A stretch of 64,000 nt of DNA from Frateuria_A sp051900425. Its GTDB lineage: Bacteria > Pseudomonadota > Gammaproteobacteria > Xanthomonadales > Rhodanobacteraceae. The notes beneath the pieces were generated by a model, which was not told where the DNA came from, ran no database searches, and saw only the letters and a program-made list of their open reading frames with translations. Shown here piece after piece: positions 26,481-35,279 of this stretch. Made by a program: the position numbers and the translations under genes. The stretch is from positions 248,001-312,000 of the forward strand of contig NZ_JBHZGK010000001.1 in assembly GCF_051900425.1 (NCBI RefSeq), in the 5' to 3' direction. How positions within the stretch are numbered: position 1 is the first letter of the stretch; every line of letters begins with the position of its first letter.

Positions 26481-26512
26481 ACGAACCACCACCACCACCG
26501 AAGGACGTAACC

Positions 26513-27226
26513 ATGCTCAAGATGACCCACCTGTCCAAGGTCTACCGCACCGAAGTGGTGGAGACCTACGCCCTGCGCGACTTCAACATCGACGTGAAGG
26601 AAGGTGAATTCGTCGCCGTCACCGGTCCGTCCGGCTCGGGCAAGACCACCTTCCTGACCATCGCCGGCCTGCTGGAGACCTTCACCGGTGGTCACTACCA
26701 CCTCGACGGCATCGAGGTGAGCCAGTTGAACGACAACGCGCGGTCGAAGATCCGCAACGAGAAGATCGGCTTCATCTTCCAGGCGTTCAACCTGATCCCC
26801 GACCTCAACGTCTACGACAACGTCGAAGTGCCGCTGCGCTACCGCGGCATGAAGGGCGCCGAGCGCAAGCAGCGCATCATGGACGCGCTCGAGCGCGTGG
26901 GCCTGGCCTCGCGTGCCAAGCACTACCCGGCCGAACTCTCCGGCGGCCAGCAGCAGCGCGTGGCGATCGCCCGCGCGCTGGCCGGCTCGCCCCGCCTGCT
27001 GCTCGCCGACGAACCGACCGGCAACCTGGACACGCAGATGGCCCGCGGCGTGATGGAGCTGCTGGAGGAGATCCATCGCGAGGGCGCCACCATCGTCATG
27101 GTGACCCACGATCCGGAGCTGGCCGCCCGCGCCCAGCGCAACGTGCACATCATCGACGGCCAGGTGGTCGACCTGTCCGAGGAGCCGCGCTTCCACGCCC
27201 ACAACGCTCGGGTCGCCGACGCCTGA
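26513..27226 (+). CDS. ABC transporter ATP-binding protein, MacB/LolD type
   Basis: A 237-residue stand-alone nucleotide-binding subunit. Walker A GPSGSGKTT is at 38-46, the Q-loop at FIFQAF, the signature LSGGQQQR at 142-149, Walker B LLLADEP followed by TGNLD at about 162-172, and the H-loop at MVTHD. DEPTGNLD is typical of the MacB/LolD/FtsE group that works with FtsX-fold permeases. In true MacB this domain is fused to the permease; here it is separate. It is the only ATPase gene in the cluster, so it probably energises all six permease pairs. AAGGA precedes the ATG. Its 3' end is included in a 63-bp tandem duplication. Confidence 0.94.
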   Translation: MLKMTHLSKVYRTEVVETYALRDFNIDVKEGEFVAVTGPSGSGKTTFLTIAGLLETFTGGHYHLDGIEVSQLNDNARSKIRNEKIGFIFQAFNLIPDLNVYDNVEVPLRYRGMKGAERKQRIMDALERVGLASRAKHYPAELSGGQQQRVAIARALAGSPRLLLADEPTGNLDTQMARGVMELLEEIHREGATIVMVTHDPELAARAQRNVHIIDGQVVDLSEEPRFHAHNARVADA

Positions 27227-27339
27227 CGTTGCCTGAAAGTCCCCTACCTCGGCGTCTGCCGGGGGAGAGGGGGCAACGCCGACGCCTGACGTTGCCTGAA
27301 AGCCCTCTCCCCGGACCTGCCGGGGAAGAGGGAGCAGAA
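27214..27339. repeat. 63-bp tandem duplication covering the ATPase gene 3' end
   Basis: Unit 1 (27214-27276) begins CGCCGACGCCTGACGTTGCC, that is, the last codons and stop of the ATPase gene, and ends in a CCGGGGGAGAGGGGG hairpin half. Unit 2 (27277-27339) starts with the same 26 bases and ends CCGGGGAAGAGGGAG. The first 26 bases are identical; the rest has diverged. The duplicate is non-coding. Confidence 0.85.
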
Positions 27340-27375
27340 GCGGCCGTGCATCCACCTATCCGGGATATCTCCGAC

Positions 27376-28683
27376 ATGTTCGCCTACTACTTCCAGCTTG
27401 GCCTGCGCAGTCTGCGCCGCAACCCGCTGTTGACCGCGTTGATGGTGATGGCGATCGGTTTCGGCGTGGCCGCCTCGATGATCACCTACTCGGTGTTCCG
27501 TGCGACCTCGAACAACCCTATCCCGCAGAAGTCCGATCAGCTCTACGCGGTGCAGATCGCCAACTGGAAGGCGGAAGACCTGGACCAAGGTGAACCGCCT
27601 CCGGCGCTGACCTACACCGACGCCATGGCCTTCATGCAGGCGCACAAGGCCAAGCGCCAGACCGCGCTCTATCCGATCGCGCCCTCGGTGATCCCGGCCG
27701 ACGCCAGCCGCCTGCCGATCGAGGAGAACAGTTACGCCTGGTATGGCGATGCCTTCGCCATGTTCGACATCCCCTTCCTCTACGGCGGCCCGTGGACGCA
27801 GGCGCAGGACGACGCGCGCGCCGCGGTGGTGGTGATCGGCAAGAAGCTCAACGACAAGCTTTTCAACGGCAAGAACAGCGTTGGCAAGACGATCAACCTC
27901 GACGGGCATGACTACCGCATCACCGGTGTGATCGGCGAGTGGGATCCGCAGCCACTGTTCTTCGACCCGGTCAACACCGGCGGCTTCGGTGACCCGATCG
28001 GCCTGTTCATTCCGTTCACCCGCGCCATCGACCTGCAGATGACCACCGCGGGCAACAACAACTGCAACGAAACGCCGGGGACCGGCTGGGACAACTGGCT
28101 GCATTCGGAGTGCATCTGGATCGAGTACTGGGCCGAGCTTCCGACCCCGGCCGACGCCGATGCATACAAGCGCTGGCTCACCGGCTACGCCGCCGAGCAG
28201 CAGCGGGCCGGCCGCTTCAAGTGGGCGCCGAACGTGCGCCTGCGCGACGTCACCGACTGGCTGGACTTCCAGAAGGTCGTCCCGCCGGAATCGAAGATCT
28301 CGCTGCTGGTGTCGCTGGGCTTCCTGCTGATCTGCCTGGTCAACACCATCGGCCTGCTGCTGGCCAAGTTCATGCGCCGCTCGCCGGAGATCGGCGTACG
28401 CCGGGCGCTGGGCGCATCGCGCAAGGAGATCTACGCGCAGTTCCTGATCGAGGCGGGCACCGTGGGCCTGACTGGCGGCGCGCTCGGCCTGCTGCTGACC
28501 GGCCTGGGCGTGCTCGGGGTGGGCTGGGTGTTCGACGAACAGATCGCCCGCCTGGCCACGCTGGACGGCTCGCTGGTGGCGCTGACCCTGGTCGCCGCGG
28601 TGCTGGCCACCTTGCTGGCCGCGTTCTATCCCACCTGGCGGGCCGCGCAGGTCCAGCCTGCGTGGCAGCTGAAGTCCAACTAG
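27376..28683 (+). CDS. FtsX/MacB-type permease A1
   Basis: A 435-residue permease. The first membrane helix (about 18-40, LLTALMVMAIGFGVAASM) is followed by a large periplasmic MacB_PCD-like domain (about 45-305). Three C-terminal helices are at about 310-330 (VSLGFLLICLVNTIGLLLA), 358-385 and 400-425. The FtsX-fold coupling stretch RRSPEIGVRRALGASRKEI follows helix 2. Two periplasmic cysteines (NNNCNETPG and HSECIWIEYW) are shared with A2-A5 and could form a disulfide. There is no ATPase domain. B1 starts 13 bp later, so A1 and B1 form one translational unit and probably one heterodimer. Confidence 0.92.
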   Translation: MFAYYFQLGLRSLRRNPLLTALMVMAIGFGVAASMITYSVFRATSNNPIPQKSDQLYAVQIANWKAEDLDQGEPPPALTYTDAMAFMQAHKAKRQTALYPIAPSVIPADASRLPIEENSYAWYGDAFAMFDIPFLYGGPWTQAQDDARAAVVVIGKKLNDKLFNGKNSVGKTINLDGHDYRITGVIGEWDPQPLFFDPVNTGGFGDPIGLFIPFTRAIDLQMTTAGNNNCNETPGTGWDNWLHSECIWIEYWAELPTPADADAYKRWLTGYAAEQQRAGRFKWAPNVRLRDVTDWLDFQKVVPPESKISLLVSLGFLLICLVNTIGLLLAKFMRRSPEIGVRRALGASRKEIYAQFLIEAGTVGLTGGALGLLLTGLGVLGVGWVFDEQIARLATLDGSLVALTLVAAVLATLLAAFYPTWRAAQVQPAWQLKSN

Positions 28684-28696
28684 AGGAGCGACGACG

Positions 28697-29929
28697 ATGT
28701 TGCAGATCAAGCCCATTCTCGCCGCCCTCAAGCGCCACAAGGCCGGCACCGTCCTGATCGCGCTGCAGATCGCGCTGACCCTGGCGATCGTGTGCAACGC
28801 GCTGTTCATCATCCAGCAGCGCACCGAGCACCTCTCGCGCCCGACCGGGATGACGGAGACCAACCTGCTGACCGTGGCCAACCGCTGGGTCGGTGCCGAC
28901 GACAAGAACACGCCCTCGCTCGGCAAGACCGACCTGGAGGCGCTGCGCCGCATGCCGGGCGTGGTGGACGCGACCATGACCAACTCCTACCCGCTGCGCG
29001 GCGGCGGCTGGTCGACCAGCGTCAACACCACACCCGAGGCGAAGAAGGAGATGGCGCACACCACGCTCTACTTCACCGACGACCACGCGTTGGCAGCGAT
29101 GGGGGCCAAGCTGGTGGCCGGCCGCAACTTCCGCCCGAGCGAGATCGAGTGGGTCGACGCGAAGGAGTTCCAGACCACGCCGGTGGTGATCGTGACCAAG
29201 GCGCTGGCGGACAAGCTGTATCCGGACGGCAGCGCGCTGGGCAAGGTGCTGTACCACTCCGGTCACACCAAACCCAGCACCATCGTGGGCATCGTCGAGC
29301 GCCTGCAGGTGCCCTGGACCGGCACCTGGGCCAGCAACTTCGCCGAGAACACGATCCTGATTCCGCGCCTGCTGACCGGCAACTTCGGTAGCTACCTGGT
29401 GCGCACGCAGCCCGGGCAGCTCGAGCGCCTGACCAAGGCCGTGCCGCAGTTGCTGATCCAGACCAACCGCATGCGCGTGATCCCGGAGGAACGCGGCGTG
29501 CGCACCTTCGCCGAAGTGCGCGAGCAGGCCTACAAGAGCGACCGCGGCATGGCGATCCTGATGGGCGTGGTCTGCGCGGTGCTGCTGGCGATCACCGCCG
29601 CCGGCATCGTCGGCCTGACCAGCTTCTGGGTGGGCCAGCGGCGCAAGCAGATCGGCGTGCGCCGGGCGCTGGGCGCGACCAAGCACGACATCCTCTCCTA
29701 CTTCCTCACCGAGAACCTGCTGATCGGCGCCGGCGGCGTGCTCGTGGGCGCGGCCCTGGCGATCGGCATGAACCTGTGGCTGGTGAGCCATTTTGAGATG
29801 GAGCGGCTGTCGCTGCTGTACGTGGCCGCGGGCGTGATCGCGCTGCTGCTGCTGGGGCAGGGCGCCGTGCTGGCGCCGGCGATGAAGGCCTCGCGCGTGC
29901 CGCCGGTGGAGGCGACGCGTTCGGTCTGA
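28697..29929 (+). CDS. FtsX/MacB-type permease B1
   Basis: A 410-residue permease of the B type. The N-terminus MLQIKPILAALKRHKAGTV leads into helix 1 (LIALQIALTLAIVCNALF, about 20-40), then a periplasmic domain of about 240 residues. The C-terminal three-helix FtsX module includes GLTSFWVGQRRKQIGVRRALGA and ends PPVEATRSV. GAGGAG precedes the ATG. Its N-terminal and C-terminal signatures differ from the A type, so A and B are distinct partners rather than recent copies of each other. It is closest to B2 within the array. Confidence 0.92.
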   Translation: MLQIKPILAALKRHKAGTVLIALQIALTLAIVCNALFIIQQRTEHLSRPTGMTETNLLTVANRWVGADDKNTPSLGKTDLEALRRMPGVVDATMTNSYPLRGGGWSTSVNTTPEAKKEMAHTTLYFTDDHALAAMGAKLVAGRNFRPSEIEWVDAKEFQTTPVVIVTKALADKLYPDGSALGKVLYHSGHTKPSTIVGIVERLQVPWTGTWASNFAENTILIPRLLTGNFGSYLVRTQPGQLERLTKAVPQLLIQTNRMRVIPEERGVRTFAEVREQAYKSDRGMAILMGVVCAVLLAITAAGIVGLTSFWVGQRRKQIGVRRALGATKHDILSYFLTENLLIGAGGVLVGAALAIGMNLWLVSHFEMERLSLLYVAAGVIALLLLGQGAVLAPAMKASRVPPVEATRSV

Positions 29930-30097
29930 TCTGCGCCTCACTCTCCAGCGGGACGAGGGCCGCCCAAAGGCGCGGTCCCGCCCGCCACTTGATCGAAGGC
30001 GGGCAACGGTTCGGGCGAGCGCAGAGCTTGCGCTTCGCCCCTGCCTCACTCCAGACCCTCTTCCCACGGACGGGAGCGGGCAGACACGGGATGCCGG

Positions 30098-31411
30098 ATG
30101 TTTCTCCATTACCTCCAACTCGGCCTGGCAAGCCTTCGGCGCAACCCGCTGCTGACGGCGTTGATGGTGATGTCCATCGGCTTCGGCGTGGCCGCGTCGA
30201 TGATCACCTATGAGGTGTTCCGGGTGGTTTCCAGCGATCCGATCCCGCACAAGTCCGCGCGCCTGTTCGTGCCGCAGATCGACAACCGCGGGCCGCGCTA
30301 CAACCGCGATGGCGAGCCGCCGGACGCGCTTACCTATACCGACGCGGTGGCGCTGATGCAGGCCCGGCGCGCGCCGCGCCAGACCGTGCTGTACGCGGTG
30401 GGGCTGTCGGTGATGCCACGGCAGCCGGGCCGGCTGCCGTTCAAGGCGCTCGGCTACGCCACCACCGCCGACTTTTTCACGATGTTCGACCTGCCGTTCC
30501 TGCACGGCGCCGGCTGGCCTGCCGGCAGCGACGCTGCGCGCGTACCGGTGGTGGTGATCGGGCGCCAGCTCAACCAGCGCCTGTTCGGCGGAGCCGACAG
30601 CGTGGGGCGCGAACTGGTGATGGACGACCAGGCCTACCGCGTGGCCGGCGTGATCGACGACTGGAACCCGCAGCCGCGCTTCTTCGACATGTTCAGCAGC
30701 AATGGCTACGCCGACGCGCCGCAGATCTTCATTCCGTTCCAGTTTGCCGTCGACGCCGGCATCGAGACCTACGGCAACAACAGTTGCGGCAGCGGCGGCA
30801 AGCGCGGTTCGGACCGGCAGAGCTGGCTCCGCGGCGAATGCGTCTGGATCAGCCCATGGGTGGAGCTGGACGACGCGGCGCAGGTACAGGGGTATCGCCG
30901 GTTCCTGGAGGACTACGCGGGCCGGTTGCGCGAGGCGGGCCGTTTCGGCTGGGCACCCAACGTGCGGCTGCGCAACGTGCGCCAGTGGCTGGACTATCGC
31001 GGCGCGGTGCCGCCGGAAAGCCGGATCGCGCTGGCCGTGGCGATCGGCTTCTTCGCGATCTGCCTGGTCAACACCATCGGGCTGCTGCTGGCGAAGTTCC
31101 TGCGCCGCGCGCCCGAGATCGGCGTGCGCCGCGCGCTGGGCGCCTCCCGGGGAGACATCTATCGGCAGTTCCTGGCCGAGGCGGGCATGGTGGGGCTCGC
31201 CGGTGGCGCGCTGGGCGTGCTGCTGACGGGCGTGGGCATGTTCGGCGTGGGGCTGGTGTTCCAGCCGCAGATCGCGCGGCTCGCCCACCTGGACCTGCGG
31301 CTGGTGGCGCTGTCGCTGGCGGTGGCGATCGGCGCCACGGTGCTGGCGGCGTTCTATCCGACCTGGCGGGCCGCACAGGTGCAGCCGGCCTGGCAGCTGA
31401 AGTCCAACTGA
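30098..31411 (+). CDS. FtsX/MacB-type permease A2
   Basis: A 437-residue A-type permease. It closely resembles A1 at both ends (NPLLTALMVMSIGFGVAASM near the N-terminus; YPTWRAAQVQPAWQLKSN at the C-terminus), so pairs 1 and 2 look like the most recent duplicates. The FtsX coupling stretch is RRAPEIGVRRALGASRGDI. The periplasmic cysteine pair is present (NNSCGSGG and RGECVWIS). A 168-bp gap separates it from B1, the first of the larger inter-pair gaps; I see no promoter there. B2 starts 8 bp after its stop. Confidence 0.92.
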   Translation: MFLHYLQLGLASLRRNPLLTALMVMSIGFGVAASMITYEVFRVVSSDPIPHKSARLFVPQIDNRGPRYNRDGEPPDALTYTDAVALMQARRAPRQTVLYAVGLSVMPRQPGRLPFKALGYATTADFFTMFDLPFLHGAGWPAGSDAARVPVVVIGRQLNQRLFGGADSVGRELVMDDQAYRVAGVIDDWNPQPRFFDMFSSNGYADAPQIFIPFQFAVDAGIETYGNNSCGSGGKRGSDRQSWLRGECVWISPWVELDDAAQVQGYRRFLEDYAGRLREAGRFGWAPNVRLRNVRQWLDYRGAVPPESRIALAVAIGFFAICLVNTIGLLLAKFLRRAPEIGVRRALGASRGDIYRQFLAEAGMVGLAGGALGVLLTGVGMFGVGLVFQPQIARLAHLDLRLVALSLAVAIGATVLAAFYPTWRAAQVQPAWQLKSN

Positions 31412-31419
31412 GGCAAGCC

Positions 31420-32658
31420 ATGGACATGCAGGTCAGGCCCATCCTCAGCGCGTTGCAGCGGCACAAGGCCGGCGCGGTGCTGATCGCACTGCAGATCGCG
31501 CTGACCCTGGCGATCGTCTGCAACGCGCTTTTCATCGTGCACGAGCGGCTGTCGCACCTGTCCGAGCCGACCGGGCTGGACGAGGCGAACACCTTCGTCA
31601 TCCAGAACGAGTGGGCCGGCAAGGCGTCCTACGCGCGACTCGACGCCGAGGCGCGTGCCGACCTGGAAGTGTTGCGCCGCCTGCCGGGCGTCGCCGACGT
31701 GACCATCAGCAACTCCTATCCGCTGCGTGGCGCCGGCTGGGATGACGGCATCCGCCTCTATCCCGGCCAGCTCACCGACACCACCGGCGCCACCGTGTAC
31801 TTCGCCGACGACCATTTCCTGGGGACACTGGGGCTCAAGCTGGTCGCGGGCCGCGACTTCCGGCCCGAGGAGATCGGCGCCATGGCGGCCCAGGATCGCC
31901 TGGACCCGGGCGAGGTCATCGTCACCCGGGCGTTGGCCCAGGCGTTGTTCCATGGCGACGGGGCGGTCGGACGCACGATCTACCTGGCGGGAGGCAACCC
32001 CGCCACGGTCGTCGGCGTGGTCGAGCGGCTGCAGGCCCAGAGCGTGGCCCGCTGGGCGGCCGACTTCGCCCACCGCGTGGTGATCGTTCCGCGGCGGCTG
32101 GTCAGCTCGCTGGGTACTTACTACATCGTGCGCACGCATCCTGGCCAGATGGCCACCGCGATGCACGCGGCGCCCGCGGCGCTGGTCGCCCGCAATCCGC
32201 GCCGCATGTTCGACCCCGAGCTGGGTGTGCTGAGCTTCGCCCAGGTGCGCGAACGCGCCTACGAGAGCGACCGCGGCATGGCCACGCTGATGGGGGTGAT
32301 CAGTACGGTCCTGCTTGCGATCACCGCTGCGGGAATCGTCGGCGTCACCAGTTTCCGCGTGGGCCAGCGGCGTCGGCAGATCGGCATCCGCCGCGCGCTT
32401 GGCGCGCGCCGCCGCGACATCCTCGGCCATTTCCTTACCGAGAACCTGCTGATCGCCCTCGCCGGCGTGCTGCTTGGCGTGGTGCTCGCCGTCTCGATGA
32501 ACGTTTGGCTGGTGGTACGGCTCGGCGCGCCACTGATGCCGCCCCTGTACCTGCTGGCCGGTGTGGTGCTGCTGCTGTTGCTGGGGCAGGCAGCGGTGCT
32601 CGCGCCGGCGATGAAGGGTTCGCGCGTGCCGCCAGTGGAGGCCACGCGCAGCGTGTGA
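31420..32658 (+). CDS. FtsX/MacB-type permease B2
   Basis: A 412-residue B-type permease with N-terminus MDMQVRPILSALQRHKAGAV and helix 1 IALQIALTLAIVCNALFIV. The periplasmic domain contains NSYPLRGAGWDDG; the Trp there is conserved in B1-B4. The C-terminal module is GVTSFRVGQRRRQIGIRRAL, ending PPVEATRSV. The ORF is open upstream but overlaps A2 there; the ATG at 31420, 8 bp after the A2 stop with GAGGC upstream, matches the other B proteins. The nearest relative is B1. Confidence 0.91.
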   Translation: MDMQVRPILSALQRHKAGAVLIALQIALTLAIVCNALFIVHERLSHLSEPTGLDEANTFVIQNEWAGKASYARLDAEARADLEVLRRLPGVADVTISNSYPLRGAGWDDGIRLYPGQLTDTTGATVYFADDHFLGTLGLKLVAGRDFRPEEIGAMAAQDRLDPGEVIVTRALAQALFHGDGAVGRTIYLAGGNPATVVGVVERLQAQSVARWAADFAHRVVIVPRRLVSSLGTYYIVRTHPGQMATAMHAAPAALVARNPRRMFDPELGVLSFAQVRERAYESDRGMATLMGVISTVLLAITAAGIVGVTSFRVGQRRRQIGIRRALGARRRDILGHFLTENLLIALAGVLLGVVLAVSMNVWLVVRLGAPLMPPLYLLAGVVLLLLLGQAAVLAPAMKGSRVPPVEATRSV

Positions 32659-32704
32659 TGCAGCCCGGCCTTCCCGAGGGGGAGGGATCCGGCGAGGAGA
32701 CCTG

Positions 32705-34003
32705 ATGTTCGGCTACTACCTCCAACTTGCGCTGCGCAGCCTCGGCCGCAACCGCGTGCTGACCACGCTGATGGTGCTCGCGCTGGCGCTGGGCATCGGC
32801 GCGTGCATCACCACACTGACCGTACTGCGGCTGCTCTCGGGCGACCCGCTGCCCGGCCGCAGCGCGCAGCTCTACTACCCGCAGATCGATCCGTATCCGA
32901 AGGACGGCTACATCCCCGGCGAGAGCAGGCCGCAGGAGAACCTCACCTGGGTCGACGCGAACAACCTGTTCCACGCCCACCGCGCGCCCCGCCAGGCGCT
33001 GGTCGCGCTGGGCTCGGCCAAGATCCAGTCACGCGACGCGGGCGGGCGTCCGTTCTTCGGCGATGCGGTGATGACCACCGCCGATTTTCTGCCGATGGTC
33101 GGCGCGCCGTTCCGCTACGGCAGCGCGTGGAGCGCCGATGACGATGCCGCCGGCGCGCGCGTGGTGGTGATCGCCGACTTCCTCAACCAGAAGCTGTTCG
33201 GCGGCGCCAACAGCGTGGGCCGCACGCTGCGCCTGAACGGCCACGACTTCCGCGTGGTCGGCGTGCTCGGCCACTTCTCGCCGCAGCCGCGCTTCTATGC
33301 GATCAATATCGGGCGCAGCTACGGCGAGGGCGATGCTGCGTTCCTGCCGCTGCGCGCCGCGCGCGCGGTGCAGCTGGATCCGAACAACATCAGCTGCTGG
33401 GAAGCGGCCGACATCGAGCACCTGGAAACCGCGCCGTGCATGTGGCTCGGCCTGTGGGTCGAGCTGCCCGACGCCGCGGCGGTGGCCAGCTACCAGCGCT
33501 TCCTCGACGGCTACGTGCGCGAGCAGATCGCGCAGGGCCGCTTCCACCGCACCGACACGGCGCTGCCGGACGTGCTGCAGTGGCTGCGCAACGAACACGT
33601 GGTGCCCGACGATGCGCAGCTGCAGGCCGGGCTGGCCTTCGGCTTCCTGCTGATCTGCGTGACCAACACCATTGGCCTGCTGCTCGCCAAGTGCCTGCGA
33701 CGCTCGCGCGAGATCGGCGTGCGCCGCGCGCTGGGCGCCACGCGCGGGGCGATCTTCGGGCAGTTCATGGTCGAGGCAGCCATCGTCGGCCTGGCCGGCG
33801 GCCTGCTCGGCCTGGTGTTCGCCGAGCTGGGCCTGTGGGGCATCCGCCACCAGCCTGCCGAATACGCGAGCCTGGCCCGCCTGGACCTGTCGATGTTCGC
33901 GTTCACCTTCCTGGTCGCGCTGCTGTCGGCGCTGGTCGCCGGGCTGCTGCCGGCCTGGCGCGCCTGCGTCGTGTCGCCCGCGCCGCAACTGAAGAGCACC
34001 TGA
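32705..34003 (+). CDS. FtsX/MacB-type permease A3
   Basis: A 432-residue A-type permease beginning MFGYYLQLALRSLGRNRVLT, the N-terminal form shared by A3-A5. Helix 1 is about 20-42 (MVLALALGIGACITTLTV). The periplasmic domain has SGDPLPGRSAQLYYPQIDP and the cysteine pair NISCWEAAD and TAPCMWLGLW. The C-terminal three-helix module contains RRSREIGVRRALGATRGAI. GAGGAG lies 8 bases before the ATG. It follows B2 by 46 bp and precedes B3 by 9 bp. Confidence 0.92.
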   Translation: MFGYYLQLALRSLGRNRVLTTLMVLALALGIGACITTLTVLRLLSGDPLPGRSAQLYYPQIDPYPKDGYIPGESRPQENLTWVDANNLFHAHRAPRQALVALGSAKIQSRDAGGRPFFGDAVMTTADFLPMVGAPFRYGSAWSADDDAAGARVVVIADFLNQKLFGGANSVGRTLRLNGHDFRVVGVLGHFSPQPRFYAINIGRSYGEGDAAFLPLRAARAVQLDPNNISCWEAADIEHLETAPCMWLGLWVELPDAAAVASYQRFLDGYVREQIAQGRFHRTDTALPDVLQWLRNEHVVPDDAQLQAGLAFGFLLICVTNTIGLLLAKCLRRSREIGVRRALGATRGAIFGQFMVEAAIVGLAGGLLGLVFAELGLWGIRHQPAEYASLARLDLSMFAFTFLVALLSALVAGLLPAWRACVVSPAPQLKST

Positions 34004-34012
34004 GGTCACGCC

Positions 34013-35233
34013 ATGGAAATCGGACCCATCCTGGCCAGCCTGCGCAAGCACCGTATTCCGGCGCTGCTCATCGTGCTGGAAATCGCACTGGCCTGCGCGG
34101 TGCTGTGCAATGCCGTGTTCATGATCAGCGAGCGCGCCGGCGAGATCGGCCTGCCCAACGCGATCGACGAGCAGGCCTTGAGCGTGGTGACGCTGACCGG
34201 CGCCGACCCGGACCGCGCCAGCAGCGAGATCCCGCGCAACCTCGACGCGCTGCGCCGCATTTCGGGCGTGCAGGCGGTGGCGGTGCTCAACACCGTGCCG
34301 CTCTCGGGCAACGGCTGGAACAGCAACTTCACCACCCGGCCGGACATGAAGCCGACCGACAAGGGCAGCATCAACTCCAACGTGTACCTGCTGGGCGAGG
34401 GCGCCGACCGTGCCCTGGGCCTGGACCTGAAGCAGGGCCGCATGTTCAGCGCCGAGGACTACGCCACCGCCTCGATGGGCTCCTCCTTCATGCCCGAGAC
34501 GCACGTGGCGATCGTCAACCAGCGCCTGGCCGAACGGCTTTGGCCCGGCCAGTCGCCGCTGGGGCGCAAGATGTACGTGGGCCAGTACTGGTACCAGGTC
34601 GTGGGCGTGGTGGCGAACGTGCTGCGCCCGAAGCAGGCGGGCGCGGGACTGCCGGGCATCTACGACGCGGCGTTCTTCCCGATGCAGCCGACCGACGCGC
34701 TCGGCTACTACGTGCTGCGCAGCGCGCCGGGCGATCGCGATCGCGTCGCGCGCGAGGCCGAGGATGTGCTGGGCCGGCTGGAGCCGGGCGCCGTGGCCGA
34801 AGGGCGGACCTTCCCCGACATCCGCAGCGATTATTTCTCCGGTGCCGCCAGCATGGTCTGGATGCTGGTGCTGGTGTGCGTGGTGATGCTGGCGGTGACC
34901 GCCTTCGGCATCGTTGGCCTGACCAGCTTCTGGGTCGCGCAGCGGCGCCGCCAGATCGGCATCCGCCGCGCGGTCGGCGCGCGGCGCAGCCACATCCTGA
35001 GCTATTTCCGCACCGAGAACTTCCTGCTCAGCGGCGCCGGCGTGGTGCTGGGCATGGTGCTGGCCTTCGCCATCAACCTGTACCTGATGCAGCACTACGA
35101 GATGGACCGCATGCCCTGGTACTACCTGCCGGTCGGCGCCATCGCGCTGTGGCTGCTCGGGCAACTGGCGGTGTTCGGCCCGGCCCACCGCGCCGCCGCA
35201 GTGCCGCCGGTGGAAGCCACGCGCAGCGCATGA
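34013..35233 (+). CDS. FtsX/MacB-type permease B3
   Basis: A 406-residue B-type permease. Helix 1 is IVLEIALACAVLCNAVFMI (about 18-38), and the periplasmic domain has NTVPLSGNGWNSNF. The C-terminal module GLTSFWVAQRRRQIGIRRAV leads to INLYLMQHYEMDRMPWYYLP and the B-type tail PPVEATRSA. GAGGT precedes the ATG. Periplasmic sequence identity to B1/B2 looks low, so cargo or partner preference may differ even though the membrane module is conserved. Confidence 0.92.
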   Translation: MEIGPILASLRKHRIPALLIVLEIALACAVLCNAVFMISERAGEIGLPNAIDEQALSVVTLTGADPDRASSEIPRNLDALRRISGVQAVAVLNTVPLSGNGWNSNFTTRPDMKPTDKGSINSNVYLLGEGADRALGLDLKQGRMFSAEDYATASMGSSFMPETHVAIVNQRLAERLWPGQSPLGRKMYVGQYWYQVVGVVANVLRPKQAGAGLPGIYDAAFFPMQPTDALGYYVLRSAPGDRDRVAREAEDVLGRLEPGAVAEGRTFPDIRSDYFSGAASMVWMLVLVCVVMLAVTAFGIVGLTSFWVAQRRRQIGIRRAVGARRSHILSYFRTENFLLSGAGVVLGMVLAFAINLYLMQHYEMDRMPWYYLPVGAIALWLLGQLAVFGPAHRAAAVPPVEATRSA

Positions 35234-35279
35234 ACCTTTCCCTCTCCCGCTGGGAGAGGCCATTGACGGAGAGACCGGG

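Noticed and set aside
28370..31288. 972-codon minus-strand ORF across permeases B1 and A2
   Set aside because: Antisense to strongly conserved permeases; composition is His/Arg/Gln-rich as expected of a shadow frame.
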